Virus record (IMG/VR): IMGVR_UViG_3300042516_005580 | Location: 1 to 20,019 of that record | Strand: one strand, 5' to 3' | DNA from: a virus | Length of the DNA stretch: 20,019 nt | In this document: one piece after another, positions 10,001 to 15,726 of the stretch | Layout of the letters: every line of letters starts with the position of its first letter | Numbering within the stretch: the first letter of the stretch is position 1 | Notes under the pieces: model-generated | What the model saw: only the letters and a program-made list of their open reading frames with translations | The model's database searches: none | What the model was told of the DNA's origin: nothing | Position numbers and translations under genes: made by a program

Positions 10001-10024
10001 TATTAATGTGATTTCTGCGGCCAT
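4094..10024 (-). CDS. Giant baseplate/tail protein: tail protein I-like core with LamG-like domain
   Basis: A 1976-residue structural protein, the largest here. Residues about 420-600 look like phage tail protein I (P2 gpI): YELFIDMVAQHFDNIWIYYK (438-457), then a YHNLPYLLKSKGTLPGLRAL motif (556-575) and SYGIPDTILRINEYGG. Residues about 610-815 have the strands and closing motif of a LamG/concanavalin A-like domain (SDMYFGTTTTGSFQEIRYYT). Near 1000-1050 a further conserved-looking stretch reads KFFDNSLFKMIKDFVPARTS, followed by GVTIKQHLLERNRYPQPQ. The rest is Ser/Thr/Asn-rich beta sequence of no family I recognise. P2 gpI is under 200 residues and T4 gp7 about 1030, so this is a strongly enlarged form. 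Its start overlaps the preceding stop by one base (TAATG), so translation is probably coupled. Confidence 0.82.
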   Translation of the reverse strand: MAAEITLISTEDLTTQVYESQETNLIPTFDVVTLFTTSSYIELFVYDLNQNILTTEYNFTQYNILNNGQSAGNNNELSQIEINPEQILLNLGFDTGEYITYFNFLNKHIGSNIELLYISEISADRTEIRLDSTVLSDLDIIEKTNNFIQERNSSTYFFDFYVNLGDNNLFIANNIALADEDTANPTILIKLYEPLPEEYDLNSTLWVVSSIEEPIAYQVTFEEELIVIQDTIPLKGPNFNLELKDQVNNSTVALSYNDITSTTSTNSFNQLSSLLEEKEIDINIDYTNFSEFIHFSSAKTRLENFYYKVQLLEDYNNSISVINSNITGSTSSSLAVSESKAILESKINNIITNFDGYDYYLYYSSGSWAWPKLTTEPPYILASTTSNEVITWLGSINEFSPLYGGLTLSASIYDEQNKDILLKSIPEYLRDDPSNENYELFIDMVAQHFDNIWIYYKDVTQKYNADNRLESGISKDIVADAIRDFGIKLYQNNFSNDDLYTAFLGLTPDGALFPFPNITGSLPTPSGFEYVNTLISASNDYLPLDDVNKSLYKRIYHNLPYLLKSKGTLPGLRALITSYGIPDTILRINEYGGKDKVDSNDWDYWQNEFNYAFYTDADNWVVTSWELDSNWGAIDNIPGAVMFRFKLDTPNPLSGSSTQTIFIDDQGKQELRISYTGSGYISGSYSGSIKDPYYQYATLTYYPDTFTPNTTASIYLPFYNEGWWSVLLNASSDISTSNVDFTLYAANKIYEGGNNGTLLGFIASASVSDSSAIWSSGFSDMYFGTTTTGSFQEIRYYTNPISESIFKDYVMNPYSIEGNLLNSGPNELAFRASLGGELYTGSFSIHPKVTGSWSLTSSFNSTGNTFYTPNNPVFLPNTEYFFYDQPIAGIKNAISDKIRIESNTLPTGSVLSPLRSLSQTIEASASYTPNINLLEVTFSPQDEINDDINSSLGFFNLGDYIGDPAFRSSQLQSYPNLDNLRDSYFEKYTKNYNLFDYIRLIKFFDNSLFKMIKDFVPARTSLASGVTIKQHLLERNRYPQPQLDWTNVTVSGTVLPQWNDYNPGTIENFSGGTGGSVEEFNYVGNVSQSWNETYATPLGEVTVLHDSQEEFYDGEFKGSVILVTTQSLNQPYPLENASFEYTPILYSNTLYSQSNNSTFTEGQFLNSLTTPNQGEILILAPRYRLFPLPVTKGPAFIKINKIDANGINNTNALGQLTNLLIQYTTDITYENYRILNINEYPNYYLYEVNRQDIPLEGLGIDNEIKNYRVSASRTTPSFTLTPGNNSSIQSLTESIDILNYFTPSTGLFTFSNTPNIPIIITASLSLNSSTNDNTGSIVLIKNGDVTDEFAGSTELSQTFILASGANTVTFTGSFIPLNGDNYYLRLYNETNPSDTGNITFNSIQLRYTQSISPTASVQDSIIVEPYITQPNFYNSDQNPLINNANIDRISEFYQDVDYSSGVLTPTNFDLLINNEATRAAVQDSNYTTLRHVNPRYNGSKTTSQELNKWTLGDEGTYGKLPSVESSKTYVAYSDSIGGYAPEKMNTSGVSIKYLISEDGDLIAPNTTLNSLGINQQTFVSGEKVELQSLTAGGFTQNPKLNIFRGGSSIEPILYNQIKHYDNPVMDFTQSLTFTDRNPYSSASISDFTATKSPDNGSTLYPVQKAWSGIDLEEIISSGSSVGASISTSTSTYTVSSSLIAENLDLIFEVNLNAIRLSPGPGTVFARVVRNRGGVITSFPTNAVGGIIVPPTNPFANPLISTPTGVGKNINFTVNIPKTDLQANDVFGVQMIAGQTGTWYANNSTFKISTNPYPTPPLDVSGLWQTSSVPSYANAIYTTSSRFIQYLDSSNIYQEDIAGSGFFPITLPVTIQTGDEFRFEGDETKTFMVTGIEIIPPTILPDPYLIVYLDKQITGSNINVNEFLLRRYVDNPAGLILDGLKPSNFDQPYLIKPEYMSEKMEQNIGKYIEDFTSKGLL

Positions 10025-10386
10025 TATTGTGGATTAGCTATAGGGGTTCCTGTTTGGGCTTCTATTAATTGTCTTTGAGTATCAAGTAATTCTGTTCTTA
10101 ATTGATCTATCTCACGTTGAAGTGCTAAAATTAAATCATTATTTGGTTGAAAATTAATATATTCTGTACTTGTAATAATTAAATATTCATGTGAATTAGT
10201 AGCACCTAGTTCAGGTATATCATAAAACAATTCATCATACATTTGAAAAAATTGTTCAACATTATTTTGTTGTAAAATTAATTCTGGGATAGTTTGTACT
10301 CCTAATTCAGTAAAAGAGGTATCAATTACCTTTTGGTAGTTAGCTTTATTATATACCTGTTTATTAAAATTTACACTTTCACTCAT
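10024..10386 (-). CDS. Small baseplate-region protein with C-terminal coiled coil
   Basis: A 120-residue protein I do not recognise. The first 60 residues are mixed, with aromatic-rich QFFQMYDELFYDIPELG in the middle. Residues about 82-112 (ILALQREIDQLRTELLDTQR and onward) form a clear heptad coiled coil, so it probably oligomerises. It is wedged between two structural genes: its ATG overlaps the upstream stop by 4 bases (ATGA) and its stop overlaps the giant gene's start (TAATG). That tight coupling suggests it is made in step with, and perhaps binds, the giant tail protein, as an assembly factor or small wedge subunit. This role is inferred from context only. Confidence 0.7.
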   Translation of the reverse strand: MSESVNFNKQVYNKANYQKVIDTSFTELGVQTIPELILQQNNVEQFFQMYDELFYDIPELGATNSHEYLIITSTEYINFQPNNDLILALQREIDQLRTELLDTQRQLIEAQTGTPIANPQ

Positions 10387-11519
10387 CCGTTTATAACTTT
10401 AAAGTAATATTGATCATTATAAATAAGTGTAGAACCATTAATTATTGTTTTTATTAAAATTTCATAATATCTTTCAGGTTCTAACCCATTCATATACACA
10501 TCAAAATAATTTCCATTAACATCAGAACTAATTTGAGTGTATTGAGTATCGAAGTTAATAATATATTCATTGGTATCCAAGTCTTTTACTGCATAGTATG
10601 AAGAAGTTGGTAAAAAATATAGATCAGTAAAATATGAAGATGTTTGAAATGTTCTTGGTGGATATAAAGGACTAACATTTACCCTAAATCTATTTATACT
10701 TTCAGGATAGAATATTCCAGAATTTTCACCTAATGCTATTTTAAGATCATTAGTATTAACTATACTTGAGGTAAGTGATCCTGTTAAAATAGTAGAATAA
10801 TCTCTCCATTTAAATTCTAATTGAGGGGGATAAATAGTATTAGTATCAACACTATAATATTTAATTACAGGTTGTACATAAATGCTAGGGTTAAATTCTA
10901 CGCTATCTTCCCATTTAGTTATAAATCCATAATTTGGAAGAGAACCACTATACCATTTAGATACAATTGTTTTAACTCCAATACTTAAATCTTTATCACT
11001 TCTTAAATCAAAAGATTGGGTAACTTTATATGTTGGTACTCCTGAACCTGAATAAAACCAGTTACATCCACCGGCTCCTGCGTAACTAGGATTATATGAG
11101 CTAGTGTATAATTCAGATCCAACAGATCCACTTAATGACCATGTTCCTGATCCTGAATAGAGAGAATATAACCAACATACTCCATCTGTGGTTTGGGGTA
11201 CATCTGCAAATTCTCCAGTTCCATTATTCCATTCTTGGGCTACAGGCCATACTTCTAAATCATATGAAGCTGCTATTCCTTGGGCAGATGCAACAAAAGA
11301 TTTAAAATATACATCCCAATTAGATCCACTAATTTTGTTATTAATTACATCTAAAATTTCAGTTGAATCAAATTGAGTCAAAAAGCGGGAAACGTCAGGA
11401 GTTCCTTCAATAGTTATACTATTGTAAACTTCACTAATGGCGTCTACTCCTGTATTCATAACAGGATAATAGGAATATATAGAAGCGTCCTTGTAAGGAA
11501 ATAATTTATAAACAGCCAT
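10383..11519 (-). CDS. Virion structural protein with DNRLRE-like domain
   Basis: A 378-residue beta-rich protein following gp6. The N-terminus (YKLFPYKDASIYSYYPVMNT, then GTPDVSRFLTQFDSTEI) resembles DNRLRE surface-protein domains, which start with a D-A-x-I/V strand and an R-x-L-x-x-F-D step. The middle is crowded with SGS/TGS turns (YSGSGTWSLSGSVGS). The C-terminus (NGLEPERYYEILIKTIINGS) looks like a fibronectin-type strand pair. No cleavage or catalytic motif and no signal peptide are present. It lies between gp6 and the tail protein I-like giant, so a baseplate wedge or fibre-connecting role is plausible, possibly replacing a T4 wedge protein. The 15-base gap before its start contains a candidate late promoter. 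The domain call is moderate; the role is inferred. Confidence 0.7.
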   Translation of the reverse strand: MAVYKLFPYKDASIYSYYPVMNTGVDAISEVYNSITIEGTPDVSRFLTQFDSTEILDVINNKISGSNWDVYFKSFVASAQGIAASYDLEVWPVAQEWNNGTGEFADVPQTTDGVCWLYSLYSGSGTWSLSGSVGSELYTSSYNPSYAGAGGCNWFYSGSGVPTYKVTQSFDLRSDKDLSIGVKTIVSKWYSGSLPNYGFITKWEDSVEFNPSIYVQPVIKYYSVDTNTIYPPQLEFKWRDYSTILTGSLTSSIVNTNDLKIALGENSGIFYPESINRFRVNVSPLYPPRTFQTSSYFTDLYFLPTSSYYAVKDLDTNEYIINFDTQYTQISSDVNGNYFDVYMNGLEPERYYEILIKTIINGSTLIYNDQYYFKVING

Positions 11520-11526
11520 TTTTTAT

Positions 11527-11535
11527 TATAAATAT
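11527..11535 (-). promoter_or_regulatory. Candidate late promoter element ATATTTATA before the 378-residue structural gene
   Basis: Copy two of the four ATATTTATA sites, with 7 bases between it and the ATG. The motif shares one base with the gp6 stop codon, so the whole gene-to-gene gap is essentially this element plus an A-rich run. The 15-mer at 11521-11535 is identical to the one before the 220-residue gene. If it is a -10 box with T4-like spacing, the transcript would begin about two bases before the ATG. Confidence 0.45.
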
Positions 11536-13388
11536 TATAAAGGTACCACTTTACCCTTAATATCTAAATTAGGATATCTAACTTCAAAAATACTAGGATC
11601 AAGTGAAGGATATATAACTTGATTTTGAGTAGCCCCTACTATATCATAAGCATATTCAGAATATCCTAAAGTAGTACCTGCTTTGTTAGATATATTAATA
11701 GATTTTACAGTTTGAACACCTTTAATTCTATCTAATCTGACGTATAAATCTCGTAAAAATATAGGTTGGTTTATCTGCCAGTTGTTAATATTAAAATATT
11801 CTTGGAAAGATGTTATACATGCTAATAATATTTCATTATTATTATATTCAGGAAGTACTATGATTTCAAAATCAACACTTATATTAATTATAAAAGCATC
11901 TTTTATTTCAATATTATCCCCAATCATTCTATACTGGGATAGGTATGTTCTTAGGTTATTTTTTAATGTGTTTGAAGGATAATCTAATTGACCTGAGGAA
12001 TTTAAGGAAAGGCAATATAAATTTAAAGTTTCAATTGTTGAAACTTGATTGTCTGTTAATTTTGGTTGTTCAATATATGCTTTTGAAATTGAACCAAAAT
12101 CAGAAGGCATACTTAATGCTCTTATTAAATAATCATCAGCAGTAACTGAACGTTGTTGGGATGCAATAAGAGATAAAGTATTTTGTCTAATTTCTTCTGG
12201 GGTATCTCCTCCTTTTCCTCCAGATGCGGCTTCAGGGTTAGTGGCTGCTAAGGAAGAAAAAATATAGTTAGCAGTTGTTGGGTTAAGATTTATATTATTA
12301 AATTGGGAATTATTAGTATTTAAATTAGTTAAGGTATTAGAAGCAACATTTGAATTAACACCCCCACCAGTTAAATATCTTACTGTTAAAGTAGTATTAG
12401 ATGGTGCTATACCATATGTGTTTGTGTAAAGGAAATTTGAAGGAGAATAAGCAGCAGTTAATTTACTTTTAATAAAAGGTAATCCTAATCCTATATTATT
12501 TGGGTTTGGAGTAATTTCTTCATCAGTATCTGATGATGTTCCTGATCCAAATTGGATTTGAAGGTTGGTTTGAGAAGTAAAACGGGTAGCAAATCTTCTT
12601 TGAACTTTTTCTAATTTTAAAATATAAGGAACTAATCCACTATTAGTAACATTATTAGGATCATTTATGTTAGTATTTGTTACTGGGTTGTAAATCATTT
12701 CTTGACCTAAATGGTCTACTTCATACCATATATTCCCATCAGAATCAACAATATCTAAAATACCAATTATATTAGAAGCATTAATATTTACTGTTGTAAA
12801 TGAAATGGGTGCAGTAAAATCAAAAGTGGTGGATTGGATATTTGCTGAAATAGAATTTCTACTCTTTTTTAAGAGATAATATTGGGGGGAAGTTCCTGAT
12901 ATTTGGTAAACTGAAACTTCTGTAGTGTCTTGGGAGCTAGAAATAGAAAAATCTAGTTTATCTTGGATTATAAAAGAGGAACCATTTTGAGATGTTATAA
13001 TACTATTTTCTTTAATAGTAATAGCATAATCAAAATCAGGTACAACTTCACCACCTACTGTTTTAGCAGGTAATTGTTGATAAAAATCAATAGTAGTTTG
13101 GGCTACACCTGTTGTTTTAGGCTTATATCCAAACATATATGCTAATTCATAAATATTATTTGTTTGTTGAGCATACTGGATGAAATTTTCTTGGAATTGG
13201 TTATCTAAATAGAAACTTAAAACATCTCCTACATATGCTGCTTGTTCCATAAATAACATCCCAGGAGATGAAGGAGAAAAATCATTATATGTGTCAGGGA
13301 AATATATTCTAGCATATTCGATTAATCGTTGACGAAAATCAGAAAAATCTCGATTTATATATTTTATGTCTCTTTTAATAGTTGCCAT
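11535..13388 (-). CDS. Baseplate wedge protein, gp6 / Baseplate_J-like
   Basis: A 617-residue homologue of the wedge protein that in T4 (gp6) and P2 (gpJ) forms the ring around the central hub and transmits the sheath-contraction signal. The N-terminus is characteristic: KYINRDFSDFRQRLIEYARI, then FSPSSPGMLFMEQAAYVGDV and SFYLDNQFQENF, the helical region of T4 gp6. The middle holds an ATNPEAASGGKGGDTPEEIR segment followed by VTADDYLIRALSMPSDFGSI, the Baseplate_J core. The C-terminal part (FNINNWQINQPIFLRDLYVR with IKGVQTVKSINI) is the usual alpha/beta end. The length is close to that of T4 gp6 (about 660). The start overlaps the gp25-like stop as TAATG. The family is certain. Confidence 0.93.
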   Translation of the reverse strand: MATIKRDIKYINRDFSDFRQRLIEYARIYFPDTYNDFSPSSPGMLFMEQAAYVGDVLSFYLDNQFQENFIQYAQQTNNIYELAYMFGYKPKTTGVAQTTIDFYQQLPAKTVGGEVVPDFDYAITIKENSIITSQNGSSFIIQDKLDFSISSSQDTTEVSVYQISGTSPQYYLLKKSRNSISANIQSTTFDFTAPISFTTVNINASNIIGILDIVDSDGNIWYEVDHLGQEMIYNPVTNTNINDPNNVTNSGLVPYILKLEKVQRRFATRFTSQTNLQIQFGSGTSSDTDEEITPNPNNIGLGLPFIKSKLTAAYSPSNFLYTNTYGIAPSNTTLTVRYLTGGGVNSNVASNTLTNLNTNNSQFNNINLNPTTANYIFSSLAATNPEAASGGKGGDTPEEIRQNTLSLIASQQRSVTADDYLIRALSMPSDFGSISKAYIEQPKLTDNQVSTIETLNLYCLSLNSSGQLDYPSNTLKNNLRTYLSQYRMIGDNIEIKDAFIINISVDFEIIVLPEYNNNEILLACITSFQEYFNINNWQINQPIFLRDLYVRLDRIKGVQTVKSINISNKAGTTLGYSEYAYDIVGATQNQVIYPSLDPSIFEVRYPNLDIKGKVVPL

Positions 13389-13795
13389 TAGATAAATTCA
13401 ATTTCAAGGTTATCAGTGATGTTAGTATTAATAATACTATATGAAAGTTCTACTTTTAGTTCATTTTGGTCCTCTAAACCAATAACATTTAATGATTCAA
13501 TTTTTATATTAGGGAAATATAAAACTATTTTTTCACTAATATCTTCTAAAAGAAATTCAGTATTTTCAGCTGTGATTTGTTCAAAAATAAATGCTCTTAA
13601 TCCTCCTCCAAATGTTGGATTCAAATATCTTTCCCCAGGGTTTGTAAGAAAAAAATTTATTAAATTATTTTTTATAGCATCTTTAGTTAAATAATTTGAT
13701 TTAAAAACAGCAGGGTCATTAAATGGAATATCTACTCCAACGGCTTTGTTAGGATTTAAATCAATTGGGTATATTTGTTGGGGATTAAATGCCAT
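13388..13795 (-). CDS. Baseplate wedge protein, gp25 / GPW-like
   Basis: A 135-residue protein of the gp25/gpW family, the small wedge subunit that joins the gp6 ring to the first sheath layer in contractile tails and injection systems. The diagnostic stretch TNPGERYLNPTFGGGLRAFI (51-70) includes the conserved E-R pair and the glycine cluster. FFLTNPGER before it and the C-terminal strands (LKVELSYSI) are typical. Length is the family norm (T4 gp25 is 132). It overlaps both neighbours by one base as TAATG: the 111-residue gene upstream and gp6 downstream. The gp25-gp6 adjacency is conserved across contractile tails. Confidence 0.95.
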   Translation of the reverse strand: MAFNPQQIYPIDLNPNKAVGVDIPFNDPAVFKSNYLTKDAIKNNLINFFLTNPGERYLNPTFGGGLRAFIFEQITAENTEFLLEDISEKIVLYFPNIKIESLNVIGLEDQNELKVELSYSIINTNITDNLEIEFI

Positions 13796-14130
13796 TATTT
13801 AGAATTTAATAAACCCATAATTTGATCCATTCCTACTTCACCAGCTCCTAAATTACCATTTACAGGATCACTTACTTGAGGTCTAAAAGGAACAGCATCT
13901 TGAGATGTAAAACTCATAGCTGTTTCACCTAATACTTCAGCATATTTTGATCTAAAATCAATTGATGGAGGAGCATATGTAGGTTGTGAAGGTTGAACAG
14001 GTGAAGAATATGATTCTTTAACTACTTGTTTTGGAGAACGAACAGCTTCCAATAAAATATCCTTCAATTCTTCTTGAATTGCTTCTTTTACTGCTTGTTT
14101 GATTATTTTTTTAAAATCTGTGCTTTTCAT
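13795..14130 (-). CDS. Small protein with N-terminal amphipathic helix, baseplate region
   Basis: A 111-residue protein of no family I can name. Residues 1-32 (FKKIIKQAVKEAIQEELKDI and onward) form a long charged amphipathic helix. A Ser/Pro/Gln-rich linker (SSPVQPSQPTYAPPS, about 41-55) and a C-terminal part ending GEVGMDQIMGLLNSK follow. This helix, flexible linker and short tail are what one expects of an adaptor or assembly chaperone, not an enzyme. It begins a small cluster with gp25 and gp6, joined to gp25 by a TAATG overlap, and the gap before it contains a candidate late promoter. A wedge-assembly role is only inferred from that context. Confidence 0.65.
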   Translation of the reverse strand: MKSTDFKKIIKQAVKEAIQEELKDILLEAVRSPKQVVKESYSSPVQPSQPTYAPPSIDFRSKYAEVLGETAMSFTSQDAVPFRPQVSDPVNGNLGAGEVGMDQIMGLLNSK

Positions 14131-14135
14131 ATGGT

Positions 14136-14144
14136 TATAAATAT
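14136..14144 (-). promoter_or_regulatory. Candidate late promoter element ATATTTATA before the 111aa-gp25-gp6 cluster
   Basis: Copy three of the four ATATTTATA sites, 5 bases from the ATG, in an 18-base gap. With the spacing of a T4 -10 late box, transcription would start on the A of the ATG, giving a leaderless message. Alternatively the site could act in translation initiation. The shorter shared context here is AAATATTTATAACC. Confidence 0.42.
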
Positions 14145-14148
14145 TTAA

Positions 14149-15726
14149 TTATTCTGCTTTTAAATTGTTTTGTTGAATATAAAATACAAGTTCATCTATT
14201 AATATCTGATCAATTGAACTGAATGAATACTCTCCTTTTAACATTACAACTCCCTGTTTATTTCTAGCTATAGCTCTTCTGCGTTTTAAAGGTTGTGTTG
14301 AAATTTCTGTTTCAACACCCATTTCAAATCCATTTACATTTGTAACAACAGGACTTAATTGATTAGATTGTTGTTGAGTTAAAGCTGTTAATTCAGCTGA
14401 TATTTGGTTTTGGGTAAGGTCTCCTTCAGCACAGAATTGGGTTATAAGATCTAAAAAATTTAAAAATGAAAGTACTTGAGTTAATACTTCAACTAATAAA
14501 CCTAATATAGTACTTAATGCACTACTTCCTTGTTTAATTTTTCCAATGTTGTTATTTAAAAATGTTTTAACATCTTGCACTGTGTTAATTACAGATATAG
14601 GAATACCAACACCACCAATTGCTGTAGGGGTAGGTAAAACTTTTAATATTTGAAAAGCAGCATCTATAGTTTGGATTGTTGAATCTGAGATTTGTAAAGT
14701 TTGGGTTACTCCAGAGATTTTGGTTAAAACGCTATTTAATTGGTTTACTAATTTATTTTTTAATTCAACTATCTTTAAAAGAACATCTTGAAAAGGGCAA
14801 ACAATTTGTTGTTTGATATTATCAGTTAATTGTCCCCCGTTTGCTTCAACTTCAGCTATTAATTCTTGAACTTTAGCTAACCCATATTGGGCTACCATAT
14901 TTAAAATTAAAGGTATAACTAATTTTTTTAACTCACTTATGCTTAAATTAAGTTGTTTTTGAATATGAAATTCAAAAGTTAAATCTACAGTAGCATATTT
15001 TTCTACTTGAGCATCTTTAAATGTTAAAAGTTCAGTTATTTCTTGTACTAAATTTGACTCTAAAGGTTGAAGAGTAACAATACCTAAATCAGTTTTAACA
15101 TCTTTTGTAGATGTATAAGGTGTTAATTTAAGAGAAGCAAATTTTGATTTAATGATATTTACTTCAAATTTTTTAGGATCAAAAGGAGTATTTAAAATAT
15201 CAGGTACTTTTATTTCAAATTCCCCTTTAGCATTAGTTCTGGATGGTTTTTTTAGAGGGCTTATTACTCTAGCTCCTTTTATAGGCTCATTTGTAACAGA
15301 ATTTACTACAATACCTTTTATAGGAATTAATTTTAGTTTTTTTGGTGGCTCTGGGAGTTGGGGTAGAGCAATACTCCCGGAAGGAGGAATATTTGGGATT
15401 GAAATATTAGGTATTTCTATTCCTAAAATACTAAGAATAGATGCTATGTCAATATCTAATGGGTTAATATTTTCATCAGTTATACCTAATTCATCTAATG
15501 AAGGGTAATATTCGTTATCAACAGGACTTCTAAATCCTAAAGTTTGAGCTTTAAACTTTAATTCAGCTTGGATTCCTTTTTTAGGATTACCAGTATAATC
15601 AGTTCCATCAACAAAAGCATCATAATCTAAAGGATATATTTGAAAATCAATAATTTTCCCCTCGTAATATATCTCAACTTCCCATACACTATCTGTCTTT
15701 TTTATGTCAAATCTATAAGGACCCAT
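14149..15726 (-). CDS. Baseplate-region protein with carboxypeptidase-regulatory-like domain and helical core
   Basis: A 525-residue protein between the spike and gp25. Residues 1-70 are a mixed domain; about 105-128 is Pro/Ile-rich (IPNIPPSGSIALPQLPEPPK). Residues about 134-218 look like a CarboxypepD_reg or Cna-B type beta-sandwich: PIKGIVVNSVTNEPIKGARV, then RTNAKGEFEIKVP. Residues about 225-440 are helical and notably hydrophobic (ALSTILGLLVEVLTQVLSFL at 403-422). The C-terminus has RRRAIARNKQG followed by SFSSIDQILIDELVFYIQ. There is no signal peptide. It overlaps the spike stop as TAATG and ends 18 bases before the next gene. Candidate roles are a hub or wedge component, or a membrane-contacting part used in injection. 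I know no T4 counterpart with this layout. Confidence 0.72.
   Translation of the reverse strand: MGPYRFDIKKTDSVWEVEIYYEGKIIDFQIYPLDYDAFVDGTDYTGNPKKGIQAELKFKAQTLGFRSPVDNEYYPSLDELGITDENINPLDIDIASILSILGIEIPNISIPNIPPSGSIALPQLPEPPKKLKLIPIKGIVVNSVTNEPIKGARVISPLKKPSRTNAKGEFEIKVPDILNTPFDPKKFEVNIIKSKFASLKLTPYTSTKDVKTDLGIVTLQPLESNLVQEITELLTFKDAQVEKYATVDLTFEFHIQKQLNLSISELKKLVIPLILNMVAQYGLAKVQELIAEVEANGGQLTDNIKQQIVCPFQDVLLKIVELKNKLVNQLNSVLTKISGVTQTLQISDSTIQTIDAAFQILKVLPTPTAIGGVGIPISVINTVQDVKTFLNNNIGKIKQGSSALSTILGLLVEVLTQVLSFLNFLDLITQFCAEGDLTQNQISAELTALTQQQSNQLSPVVTNVNGFEMGVETEISTQPLKRRRAIARNKQGVVMLKGEYSFSSIDQILIDELVFYIQQNNLKAE

Noticed and set aside
15152-15508. 118-codon plus-strand open frame antisense to the 525-residue gene
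   Set aside because: It mirrors the Pro/Ile-rich and beta-sandwich segments of the real gene and shows no independent features.
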